DNA of 64,000 nucleotides from Stomatohabitans albus. GTDB taxonomy: Bacteria; Actinomycetota; Nitriliruptoria; Euzebyales; Euzebyaceae. Positions 36,311 to 44,988 of this stretch are shown here, in pieces (within the stretch, counting starts at the first letter, position 1; each line of letters opens with the position of its first letter). A model generated the notes under the pieces. It did no database searches. It was not told where the DNA came from and was given only the letters and a program-made list of their open reading frames with translations. A program made the translations under genes and the position numbers. The DNA is taken from the NCBI RefSeq assembly GCF_036336025.1, contig NZ_JAYKKE010000001.1:124001-188000 (forward strand). The letters are read 5' to 3'.

Positions 36311-39300
36311 GACTCAGTCCAAGTGTTCGGAGATCTATCCCACCCGATGAGGAGAGGGGTGTCGAACTTGGCGCATCATCATCCATGAGGGCTTCGATGT
36401 CACCCTCAACGGTGTCACGAATATCGTTGAGTCGGTCAATAGCATCTTGGGGTGCTGACCAGATCCCTCGCTCCGCAGCATCAATCAGCTTATTGGTTAT
36501 GTTGTACAACGCATGAGGATTATGTTCAGTAAAAAATGCTTGCATATTGGGGTCAAAGGCATAGCGCTCAGCAACCTGCCGCCACAACGTATCGTCAACG
36601 ACATCGGCAAGCGCATCCCAACCAATCAAAATGTCGAGCACTTTGGATAAGTCTCCGGCTCCTTTATATCCATGGCGTTGGAGGCCGGTTATCCAAGCAG
36701 GGTTCAATACACGTGACCGGATAATTAGTCGTGCCTCCTCCGTACCGGTTCGGGTTTGAATACGACGCGGATCGGCCATATCACCGACATACGCGTCTGG
36801 CTTCACGCCACGCACATGGGTTGTAGCAGCAATAAGGCCACCAAATTCGTTGTAGAAATCGGTACAACTCAACATGTCATATTCACGGGTGTCCTCATTT
36901 TTGGTGACGACATCCATCGTGGCTAAGCGGCGTTCGTAGCGTTCGGTATCGGCTTGACCGAACACGCCTTCACCGTAGGCATAAGCCGAATCGGCGATAA
37001 ACGTTTCAGCCAGGTCGGCCTGCGTTTCCCACTGACCGGTCTCGATAAGTGCTTCGATCCCCACTCCGTAATTGCCAGGCTGACAGCCAAACACCCGCAA
37101 GGTGGCACTGCGCATCGCGTCATCCACGGACAAGCCACGTGCGGTGAGCAGCTTGACGTCTTCAAGGACATGTGCCCGCAAGCGATTTTGTTCCTCGGGT
37201 TCTTCAAGCGCAGCAACCATACGGGCCGCTTTATCTATCAAGTCAACAAGATTTGGAAATGCATCACGGAAAAAGCCAGATACTCGCGGCGTCGCATCAA
37301 TACGGGGACGGCCAAGCTCACTGATGGGAATAATCTCAAGACCTTGTACATGTCCACTCGCAGCCCATTGAGGCCGCAGGCCGTAGAGGTACAGGATTTC
37401 AGCGATATCAGTTCCACCCGTGCGCATATTGGCTGAACCCCAAACGACAAGACCCACATTGTGCGGGTAGGGGTCATCGGGGTGGGCAGCCGCATGGTTT
37501 GCCAAAAGCTGTTCAGCTAAGGTGACCCCTTCTTCCCACGCTGCCGGGGTGGGCATTGTTAGGGGGTCAATGGAATAAAAGTTCCGACCAGTTGGCAGGA
37601 TCAGTGCATTGCCACGGGTGGGTGCTCCGCTTGGCCCGGCCAATACAAATCGGCCTGCCAAAGCGTTCAGCGTTGCTGTGATTTCATCTTTGGTATGGTC
37701 TAAGCGCCAAAGTAACTCCGTGATCACAAAATGGACAACCGTACATACCTGCGCATCAAAGAACCCAAGTACCGCTTTGGTGATATCACAGGCATTCGTT
37801 TTGGCATCTTCTGGTTCTAACCGACCGTTCTGTGCCCACGCCACAACCATGTCCATCAAGGTTTCTGCAGTCTGCTGAGCATCCTCAATGACCTGACTGC
37901 CGATACGCCCGTCCTTAAAGATCGGTTGTGTACCTGCATGATGGGCAGCCGACAATGAGGTTCCCCAGGCTTCCAAAATGGCATCACGCAGACCTGGAAT
38001 ATCCCCATTTGGGATACGGGTGAGTTGTGTCAAGAATGTGGCTAGACGGGCCCGTTCAGTGCCCGTATCCGGTTGGTGTTCTTGTAGTGTCGTGCCACCA
38101 TCAGCCACAACCGAACCAAGGACGTGGAGCCCATCGGCAATGACATTCTCACTTAGGTGCATGAGGTGGTGATTCACCTGGTCAACAATCCCGTCAGGGT
38201 CAGCTTCAGCTTGTGCTTGGGTCAACTCCAGATCGACCTGCAAATCGGCGCGCACGACAGCATCCCAGAGCTGGCGCGCCACCGCCCTGGCACGCTCGGT
38301 ATCCACGGCAACAGCCTGGCTATAGTCACGGACTATCCGTTCAATCTCGGCAAGTTCGTCATACAGCCCAGATGGACGCATCGGCGGTGTCAGATGGTCA
38401 ATAATGACCGCGGCACTGCGGCGTTTCGCTTGGGTGCCTTCACCAGGATTGTTGATGATGTAGGGATAGATATTGGGCAGATGGGTCAAGACCAGTTCGG
38501 GGTAACACGATTCACTCAACCCGAGTCCCTTACCTGGTAACCATTCCAACGTGCCATGGGTACCGACATGGATAACCGCATCGGCTCCAAAGTGATCACG
38601 GATATATCGGTAGTGGGCTAGATAGTGGTGGGGAGGTGGTAAGGAGTCATCGTGCATACGACCATCGGTGATCGCTTCAAAAGCTCCCCGTGGTGGCTGA
38701 ATCGTCAGGTAGACATTGCCCCGTGTCACTCCTGGAAAGGAAAACTGATCATGGTAGACAAATAGGTCTCCAGGAAATGATCCCCAGTTACGTTCCATCT
38801 CCGTTTGAACAACCTGAGGGAGCCCGTCAACCATTGGCTGAAAGGCGGCCACATCACCGTGGATTTGAGCGTTGATATGCATTTGTTCAGCGTCAAGAAA
38901 CCGCTGGTCACCGGTTAATCCATCACGAATCGCCTCGATGATCTCGTCTCCGTACGCAAACGGTTCACCCACGTCATACCCGTCGTGGTCAAGGGCAAGG
39001 AGGAGGCGGCGGATTGATTCAAAACTATCTAATCCAAATGCGCACCCGATCTTGTCATCACGGGGTGGATTGTGATGGAAGATAATCGCAATCTTCTTTT
39101 CATGATTTGGTTTGTAACGTAGTCGAGCCCAGGCTAGGGCTTGATTTGCCATCGCGGCAATCCGGTCTGGGATGGGTGCCCGGCGCGGCTGCATCGCCCC
39201 GGTCAGGGGATCGACTAGGTCAATCTCGCGTGTCCCCACAAATGCGGCAATGATCTCGCCATCAAACTCTGGGCCGGCAGCTTGTGTGCTCACGTCCATC

Positions 39301-40217
39301 CCACCTAGCCCTTGGGCTGTTTGCGCCCATTGTGCATACGTGCCATAACTGGTCATCGCATGGAGGACTGGCAAGTCAAGATCAGCAAATACGGTTGACA
39401 GACCAGGGTCAATCATCGTCATAGACATGCCGAAAAGGTCAATCATCACATCAAGGCGCAATGTGCCGTCCACCCGACAAAACGCGTCAATCACATCGGA
39501 GAACGCCAACCCTCCATAGGATGCATCAGCCCAGCGATAACAGAAAATTGGTACCGCGATGGCCCCACGGGCTTCGATGGCTTCAACGAGGGCGTATTCG
39601 ATATCCGTATTACGGTCAATCCAAAAGGTCCGTGGATAGATGATCCCGATCAGTGGTTTATCACTGCCGACCACTGATAGATAGTCTGCAAGGTTGGTAA
39701 AGAGCCCGTGTTGGGGATGACTAATCCCTTGAAACGGCATCGGCATTGGATCTGGAATCGGAAGTTCATTGCCGTGAACCCGGGCAAGGAGCGTGAGGAA
39801 TACATGACGGATATTGTCAAGGCCTCCCTGACGCAACAGGGCTGATAGTTTCGGCCAAATCCGTTCCTCGATACCGTCACCATGTGCCATCGCCGCAGCC
39901 GTGGCATCTTGATCTCCGTCGGTCGGTTGGATATGTAACCAGCCCACAGACTGACCGGCCTCTCTTCGTGCCTCGCGCAGAGCAGCCAAGGTTGGCCAGC
40001 CTGGGAAACTACCCAAGCCACCGTGTAAACAGAGAATCGTGATATCCGCATCTACGCAGGCATGCGCAAAGGCGGTGATCGCTTCCGGGGTCGTGAGCTG
40101 TTCAATCCCCCGAGCAATGACGGTAACCGGTTCGTCATTCTTCTGGAGTTCATGAGCAACTGTACTCACAAGTGGGAGGGACCCTCCCGTTGTTGAAAAG
40201 TAACAGATTGTCGTCAT
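36303..40217 (-). CDS. cobN: CobN-like large chelatase subunit
   Basis: I set the start at 40217 (1304 aa): this ATG forms an ATGA overlap with the stop of the radical SAM gene and has a purine-rich AGGGGCGGA before it; the longer ORF from 40259 lacks this. CobN inserts cobalt into hydrogenobyrinic acid diamide with ATPase partners. Family blocks are clear: YPRTFWIDRNTDIEY, VIHVGTHGTLEWLPGKGLGL around residue 550, YPYIINNPGEGTQAKRR, and VWGSANMRTGGTDIAEILYL. It lies with ChlI, ChlD and a corrinoid-type importer behind a cobalamin riboswitch, with no corrin-synthesis genes nearby. Cobalt insertion into a scavenged ring or the reverse reaction are both possible. Confidence 0.92.
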   Translation of the reverse strand: MTTICYFSTTGGSLPLVSTVAHELQKNDEPVTVIARGIEQLTTPEAITAFAHACVDADITILCLHGGLGSFPGWPTLAALREARREAGQSVGWLHIQPTDGDQDATAAAMAHGDGIEERIWPKLSALLRQGGLDNIRHVFLTLLARVHGNELPIPDPMPMPFQGISHPQHGLFTNLADYLSVVGSDKPLIGIIYPRTFWIDRNTDIEYALVEAIEARGAIAVPIFCYRWADASYGGLAFSDVIDAFCRVDGTLRLDVMIDLFGMSMTMIDPGLSTVFADLDLPVLHAMTSYGTYAQWAQTAQGLGGMDVSTQAAGPEFDGEIIAAFVGTREIDLVDPLTGAMQPRRAPIPDRIAAMANQALAWARLRYKPNHEKKIAIIFHHNPPRDDKIGCAFGLDSFESIRRLLLALDHDGYDVGEPFAYGDEIIEAIRDGLTGDQRFLDAEQMHINAQIHGDVAAFQPMVDGLPQVVQTEMERNWGSFPGDLFVYHDQFSFPGVTRGNVYLTIQPPRGAFEAITDGRMHDDSLPPPHHYLAHYRYIRDHFGADAVIHVGTHGTLEWLPGKGLGLSESCYPELVLTHLPNIYPYIINNPGEGTQAKRRSAAVIIDHLTPPMRPSGLYDELAEIERIVRDYSQAVAVDTERARAVARQLWDAVVRADLQVDLELTQAQAEADPDGIVDQVNHHLMHLSENVIADGLHVLGSVVADGGTTLQEHQPDTGTERARLATFLTQLTRIPNGDIPGLRDAILEAWGTSLSAAHHAGTQPIFKDGRIGSQVIEDAQQTAETLMDMVVAWAQNGRLEPEDAKTNACDITKAVLGFFDAQVCTVVHFVITELLWRLDHTKDEITATLNALAGRFVLAGPSGAPTRGNALILPTGRNFYSIDPLTMPTPAAWEEGVTLAEQLLANHAAAHPDDPYPHNVGLVVWGSANMRTGGTDIAEILYLYGLRPQWAASGHVQGLEIIPISELGRPRIDATPRVSGFFRDAFPNLVDLIDKAARMVAALEEPEEQNRLRAHVLEDVKLLTARGLSVDDAMRSATLRVFGCQPGNYGVGIEALIETGQWETQADLAETFIADSAYAYGEGVFGQADTERYERRLATMDVVTKNEDTREYDMLSCTDFYNEFGGLIAATTHVRGVKPDAYVGDMADPRRIQTRTGTEEARLIIRSRVLNPAWITGLQRHGYKGAGDLSKVLDILIGWDALADVVDDTLWRQVAERYAFDPNMQAFFTEHNPHALYNITNKLIDAAERGIWSAPQDAIDRLNDIRDTVEGDIEALMDDDAPSSTPLSSSGGIDLRTLGLSRE

Positions 40218-41338
40218 TCCGCCCCTTCCAACTGTGCAAGGGTGTTGTAGATCACACACATCAAGGGGTGTTGGTTGTCTGGAGAAGTCACATCGAGGCG
40301 GGATGGACAGTCACCAGGACACCGTCCTGCGAGTGCGCACTGCGTACATGGCCCGCTCAGTGGAGGAACACGGTTGAACTGTTTAAGTGCCTCACGATCT
40401 ATCGCCTCAATTGTGCCTGCCTGTCGGGTTGGATCTCCAACAGCTTGTGAACATGGATAGACGGCTCCGTTAGGACTCACAGCCATACATTGACCCGTAA
40501 CCGCAAAACAGTACCGGCTGACCGGTGTTGGTTGAATGTGGGAATCATGATCAGACGGCAACCGCAATGGCTTGCGCAAGGCCAAACGAACTGTTTCGAG
40601 TTCTCGCCATATGAGTGGTTGACGACGCTCACGATTGAGGGCCATAAGCGCTGAATACATCTCAAAAATCCCGCAACGAATAGCGCGTGCACTTGGTATT
40701 AAATCAGGTCGTGTAGCCGCACTTCCCAAAGGAATAATTAAATCCAAGGCGATTCCGGTGATATTGCCAAAGGATGCGGCGGTCACCACAAGTTCATCAA
40801 GGCGATGCGCATTTATCGATGAAACAACACTCGTAATACGAACTGGTACGTCAAATGCAGCAAGGTGTATGAGGCCACCAAATGTCGCTTTGGCATTTCC
40901 CCGTGTTGTGTCTTGCACCGATGGTGGCCCATCAAGGCTGACCCCAACTTGGATACCCCAAGCATGGAGCTGTGCGGCCATATTCGCGTCAATACGGGTG
41001 GCATTCGTTTGTACCGCAATTGTTTTGGGTGAGTACCCCGCGCTGCAGACCAAATCAACCACACGGTCAATAACATCAGGCACCAATAGCGGTTCACCAC
41101 CCGCAAGTTGGATGTGGAACGGCGCTCCTGACGCTTGGGCATCATCAAGCACGGTTTGGACTGCGCGTTCGGCAGTTTCAAGCGCCATACGTCCACCGCG
41201 CCGGTCCCGCCGGTAGCAATACACACAATCCAAATCGCACGCCGCAGTCGGCCAGAGTACGAGGTACCGGATGGGCGAAACCTCAACAGGGGTAACTAGG
41301 GGTAACTGGGTGCGTGAGGGTACCAGTGCCGAGTCCAT
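40214..41338 (-). CDS. Radical SAM/SPASM protein, substrate unknown
   Basis: A 374-residue radical SAM enzyme. The cluster motif CX3CX2C is C34, C38 and C41 (ACDLDCVYCYRRD), followed by the AGGEPLL SAM-binding stretch. The C-terminal part carries a full SPASM pattern, with Cys at 284, 296, 331, 334, 340, 344 and 361 including the exact CX2CX5CX3C, so two auxiliary 4Fe-4S clusters are expected. Known SPASM enzymes mostly modify peptides or proteins (PqqE, MftC, anSME). Here it sits between the ATPase and cobN, joined by TAATG and ATGA overlaps, so it acts in the same corrinoid-linked pathway. I see no candidate precursor peptide in the operon. Confidence 0.88.
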   Translation of the reverse strand: MDSALVPSRTQLPLVTPVEVSPIRYLVLWPTAACDLDCVYCYRRDRRGGRMALETAERAVQTVLDDAQASGAPFHIQLAGGEPLLVPDVIDRVVDLVCSAGYSPKTIAVQTNATRIDANMAAQLHAWGIQVGVSLDGPPSVQDTTRGNAKATFGGLIHLAAFDVPVRITSVVSSINAHRLDELVVTAASFGNITGIALDLIIPLGSAATRPDLIPSARAIRCGIFEMYSALMALNRERRQPLIWRELETVRLALRKPLRLPSDHDSHIQPTPVSRYCFAVTGQCMAVSPNGAVYPCSQAVGDPTRQAGTIEAIDREALKQFNRVPPLSGPCTQCALAGRCPGDCPSRLDVTSPDNQHPLMCVIYNTLAQLEGAE

Positions 41339-42189
41339 TAGGAATCCAAGGCTTGTGCCATGCGAGTAGAGATAAAGCGGGCACGCTCATGGTCAAATAT
41401 CACCCCATCGGTCTGGAATGCCGTTTCCAAGGTGCCGTCTCTCGCAGTTGTATCTGGGTCACCGATATGTACGACCTCTCCAGGTCCTGCAATCCAGAAC
41501 CGATCGGCGTAATGCAACATCAAGTCAACATCATGGGTACACACCACCATGGCGATAGCCTGTTCAGTACTGACCTCCCGCAGTAGCTCCAATAAAGCGA
41601 TACGTCCGGGTGGATCTAAAAATGCGGTCGGTTCATCTAGGACCATCACCATTGGCTCTTGTGCAAGTGCCCGCGCCACCAATACCCGTTGGCGTTGGCC
41701 ATCAGATAGTTCAGTTACATCACGGTTCCATAACGCGCTCGCTCCAACTGCATTGAGTGCACGGGCCATGACCGCGCGGTCTTGATCATCCAGGCGTGCC
41801 CCCAAACCGCTATGGGGATACCGACCCAATGCAACCACCTCATGGACTCGTAACCGTCCCCCGATAGAGCGATCCGTTAACACCGCCGCAAGTACTTTAG
41901 CCATCACTCGTTTAGGGGTTGAACCGACCTGAAAACCTGCCACCGTGATCGAGCCGGCAAGGGGTGGTTGAAGACCGGCGATCGTGCGTAATAGTGTCGA
42001 TTTTCCCGCCCCATTTGGCCCGACCAACCCGATGAGGTCACCTTGGGAAACAGTCGTAGTAATGTCACGAAGAATTGTTCGTTCCCGTCGTTTCCCACGG
42101 TCATACCCCACCGCCACGTGTTGGAGGTTAAGTCCAGTTCCCCCTTGCTGTTGATCGGCTAAACGAGGTGATGGCGTCTGGGCATTCAT
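41338..42189 (-). CDS. btuD: BtuD-like ABC ATPase, transporter 3
   Basis: The ATG at 42189 has GGAGG upstream and forms an ATGA overlap with the permease stop, so I prefer it (283 aa) to the ATG at 42213. Walker A is GPNGAGKST, signature LSDGQRQR, Walker B VMVLDEPTAFLD, switch His in VCTHDVD. The signature carries Asp in place of the usual second Gly (LSGGQ), a tolerated variation. It powers the permease encoded just upstream and is followed by the radical SAM gene through a TAATG overlap. Confidence 0.92.
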   Translation of the reverse strand: MNAQTPSPRLADQQQGGTGLNLQHVAVGYDRGKRRERTILRDITTTVSQGDLIGLVGPNGAGKSTLLRTIAGLQPPLAGSITVAGFQVGSTPKRVMAKVLAAVLTDRSIGGRLRVHEVVALGRYPHSGLGARLDDQDRAVMARALNAVGASALWNRDVTELSDGQRQRVLVARALAQEPMVMVLDEPTAFLDPPGRIALLELLREVSTEQAIAMVVCTHDVDLMLHYADRFWIAGPGEVVHIGDPDTTARDGTLETAFQTDGVIFDHERARFISTRMAQALDS

Positions 42190-43301
42190 CGATCCTCCAT
42201 CCCCCGATACCACCGCAACAAAATCACGATGACGATGGGCGCACCGAAGGCCGCATTCACGGCATTGATGGGGAGTACGCCTGTCCCAGGCTGTTGCGCG
42301 ATCACATCAGCAAGTAACGCCATTGCCCCACCGCCCAATATGCAACCAGGGATGAGCACCCGATGATCCGAAGAACCCATCACACCCCGGGTGACGTGGG
42401 GAACGGCGATACCAATGAAAGCAATTGGACCACAAAATGCATTAGAGACGCCTGCCAATATCGAGGTAATAGCAATTAACGCCCACCGCATTGTACGCAT
42501 CTCAATGCCCATTGTTTGGGCATACCGTTCACCCAGTAATAATGCATTCAGCGGTTTAGCTAACGAAAAGGCGATTGCAAGCCCAACCAAGATGATGCCA
42601 ACAAGAATCCCAATTCGGTCCCACGTCACCCCCGTGTAACTCCCGAACCCCCATCGGGTGAATTGGGCTACCAACGCAGGTTCAGCATAGGCAATCAATA
42701 CGCTGATAAATGCTGATACAAAGTAGCCAATCATGACCCCAAGCAAGAGCAGCACCGCTGAGGAGCGGATGATATGGCCGATCCCAAGGACGAGAGCCAT
42801 GACCACCCCGGAACCAATCGCTGAAGCGATGACAATGGCAAATTGACCGCTCAATCCCAAACTTGAAGTGAATTCAGCACCGTAGGCGGTGCTCAACGCC
42901 CCTGACCCCATAATGACGAGGGCTACACCAAGACTTCCTCCTGATGAAATACCAAGTACATACGGGTCGGCTAGAGGGTTGCGAAAGAGCGTCTGCATGA
43001 TCAGTCCACTCACGCCAATCGCCGCACCCACAACGACAGCGGTGATGGTCCTTGGTATGCGGATGTCATGCACAATCGTGTACACCACGGCATCTACCGT
43101 TTCACCAGAGATGACCTTATAGGCATCGGAGAGGGACACGGTGACCGATCCAATCGTGATACCCATCACGATAACGATCAGCCACACGCATCCAAGCACC
43201 CCAAAGCGAAGACCGATGAATGACCGTTCTGTAGGTGGCAGCGACGGTGCATGCCCAACCTGGAGATGCTGGGCATGCCCATCAACGTGTGGTGTGCTCA
43301 C
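42186..43301 (-). CDS. btuC: BtuC-like (FecCD family) ABC permease, transporter 3
   Basis: A 371-residue permease with about ten membrane helices and the blocks HDIRIPRTITAVVVGAAIGV, RNPLADPYVLGISSGGS and FCGPIAFIGIAVPHVTR. The start is GTG at 43301, forming a GTGA overlap with the binding-protein stop, so the whole operon is translationally coupled. The riboswitch upstream points to cobalamin or related corrinoids. Confidence 0.92.
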   Translation of the reverse strand: MSTPHVDGHAQHLQVGHAPSLPPTERSFIGLRFGVLGCVWLIVIVMGITIGSVTVSLSDAYKVISGETVDAVVYTIVHDIRIPRTITAVVVGAAIGVSGLIMQTLFRNPLADPYVLGISSGGSLGVALVIMGSGALSTAYGAEFTSSLGLSGQFAIVIASAIGSGVVMALVLGIGHIIRSSAVLLLLGVMIGYFVSAFISVLIAYAEPALVAQFTRWGFGSYTGVTWDRIGILVGIILVGLAIAFSLAKPLNALLLGERYAQTMGIEMRTMRWALIAITSILAGVSNAFCGPIAFIGIAVPHVTRGVMGSSDHRVLIPGCILGGGAMALLADVIAQQPGTGVLPINAVNAAFGAPIVIVILLRWYRGMEDR

Positions 43302-44599
43302 TTGCCTACGTTCAGGTAGTACACAGGTTCGTAATCAGTAAAGGCATCCGGGTGGAAAGCGGCTGCAAGGTCGTGTAACACCACGTCGGGTTGAATAACA
43401 CCCGTTTCCCAGTATTCGTTTCCACCTCCAGGACCAATCTTTTTCATCGGGTTAAAGACTTTTCCGTCCTTGACTGCTTTGAGTTCACCAAGGCGAGCAT
43501 CAACGGCAATGATGTCGGCGGTGCTTGCCCACGCCGGAGCCGATGATTGAGCATTAATCCAGATGTCGGCTTGCCCACCTTCGGCCACAACCTTTTCAAA
43601 GTCAACTGGCTCAGAACCACCGCCAGGAGCTGATTTCATGACATATGACCCACCGGCATCTTCAATGAACTTAGCCACATAACTATCATTGCCCGGCACA
43701 TACCACTGCCCCTGATAGACCGAACCTGCCAAGACGGTTGGTTTGGAGGCTTCACTGGCAACCTGTTCTTTCACCGTGTTGTAGGCCGTTTCGATACGGT
43801 TGTACTCCGTATTAGCTTTTGCCTCTGTATTGGTCAATACGGCGAAGAACTTCAACCATTCAGCACGCCCCAGTGGGGTTGCTTCAAGCCATGCATTGTC
43901 ATCAAGTACAGGAACGTCAGCGGCTGCAATGGCCGTGTAGGCATCATTGGCCATGCCAGACATCAAGGTAACATCCGGCTTTACCGCAAGGGCTTGTTCA
44001 ACATCGATATCCCCGTTGGGATTGGCAATGGCGGGCGTATTCGCAGTTTTAAAATATTCCAGCGCTTTGGTAGATGAAATATATTCCGTAGCCCCTGTTG
44101 CTCCTATATGGTCAAGCGCATCGAGTAGTTCAAAATTTGAAATCTCAGTTGTTGACGGTGTGATGATCCGTGTTGCAGGAACCGTGATGACCTTTGCCTC
44201 TTCTAGGTCAGGTCCGAGATCTGGTTGTTCTGCGCCACACTTGACCAGTACGGCTTTTTGTACGGCTTGGGTGTCGGGATTGGTAATACTGATTGTCTTA
44301 TAGAAGTTGTGGTATTCAACTTCAATCAGTTTCGCTTCCTTAAACTCAACTTTGTCAGGGAAGTAATCCTTATTCCTATCAAATGTGGTTGGGTCGATGC
44401 AGTCAGCGGTATCACCACCATCAGCTTGGGCTGTGGTTGCTGAAGGTGATGCCTCATCAGGCGAACTTGCTGCTGATGAAGGTGTTGTCGTTGCGGTACT
44501 GCTCGCTGATAGTTCAGGACTTTGTTGGAAGCACCCAGCGGCAAGGAGTGCACAGGCAAGAAATGCCGTGGCGGACTGAATGGTATGGCGGGTTGTCAT
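43298..44599 (-). CDS. btuF: BtuF-like binding lipoprotein, transporter 3
   Basis: A 433-residue exported lipoprotein and first gene of the CobN operon. The signal peptide ends in the lipobox LLAAGC (Cys near 23). A Ser/Thr/Ala/Glu linker is followed by a long class III binding fold: FYKTISITNPDTQAVQKAVLVKCG, later QALAVKPDVTLMSGMANDAY and a C-terminal lobe with EYWETGVIQPDVVLHDLAAAFHPD. It is larger than the other two binding proteins in the window and only distantly similar to them, so the ligand may differ. Confidence 0.9.
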   Translation of the reverse strand: MTTRHTIQSATAFLACALLAAGCFQQSPELSASSTATTTPSSAASSPDEASPSATTAQADGGDTADCIDPTTFDRNKDYFPDKVEFKEAKLIEVEYHNFYKTISITNPDTQAVQKAVLVKCGAEQPDLGPDLEEAKVITVPATRIITPSTTEISNFELLDALDHIGATGATEYISSTKALEYFKTANTPAIANPNGDIDVEQALAVKPDVTLMSGMANDAYTAIAAADVPVLDDNAWLEATPLGRAEWLKFFAVLTNTEAKANTEYNRIETAYNTVKEQVASEASKPTVLAGSVYQGQWYVPGNDSYVAKFIEDAGGSYVMKSAPGGGSEPVDFEKVVAEGGQADIWINAQSSAPAWASTADIIAVDARLGELKAVKDGKVFNPMKKIGPGGGNEYWETGVIQPDVVLHDLAAAFHPDAFTDYEPVYYLNVGK

Positions 44600-44629
44600 A
44601 GGTTCCTCATACAGGGTGGAAGAAACCGG

Positions 44630-44815
44630 CCTGACACATTGCCCGTTCAGCCCAGTCCTTCCGTCGCGGACTTGGTATGGCTACACAACAGCAAGGCGAC
44701 CGGACTCATGCTCTTACTTGCTAGGTAGAGCAATTACCGTTGCGCAGACAGTGCCGGATTTACACCGGCTTCGCTTGCTCCTGCGACCTCATTTCATCGA
44801 GGCAATGCGACTGTA
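44630..44815 (-). promoter_or_regulatory. Cobalamin riboswitch 3 (canonical, short form)
   Basis: On the minus strand: GAAGCCGGTGTAAATCCGGC (about 44772-44753), then ACTGTCTGCGCAACGGTAA ending near 44734, a short hairpin, and GAGTCCGGTCGCCTTGC (about 44707-44691). Further down comes CGCGACGGAAGG, which resembles the element often seen after such aptamers and may include a controllable ribosome-binding or terminator structure. It precedes the seven-gene corrinoid/CobN operon. Riboswitch and terminator (44951) together explain the 389-base gap; 44816-44950 presumably holds the promoter and shows no gene. Confidence 0.9.
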
Positions 44816-44950
44816 ATCGCTGTTGAACTGGCGATACAAGTTCAAATATGGCGAGGAAGACCATTACCTTCAAGGTCAAAAGACCAACGAGCCCCTTTCA
44901 CTCGCCAATTTGGCCAGGTATGTCAGGAGCCGTTCGCTAGCGGATACGAC

Positions 44951-44976
44951 AAGACCCGCCGAATGCGGCGGGTCTT
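44951..44976 (-). terminator. Terminator of the sec operon
   Basis: A perfect 10-bp GC-rich stem (44951-44960 with 44967-44976) with a six-base loop, 13 bases past the secF stop at 44989. Confidence 0.82.
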
Positions 44977-44988
44977 ACGTTCAGAAGG

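Noticed and set aside
33259-40217. Magnesium chelatase for chlorophyll or bacteriochlorophyll synthesis
   Set aside because: The large subunit matches CobN rather than ChlH, the operon carries a cobalamin riboswitch, and no bch/chl pathway gene is present.
40290-41340. Plus-strand ORFs over the radical SAM gene as a RiPP precursor
   Set aside because: They are shadows of the minus-strand gene with no ribosome-binding site or leader-core pattern.
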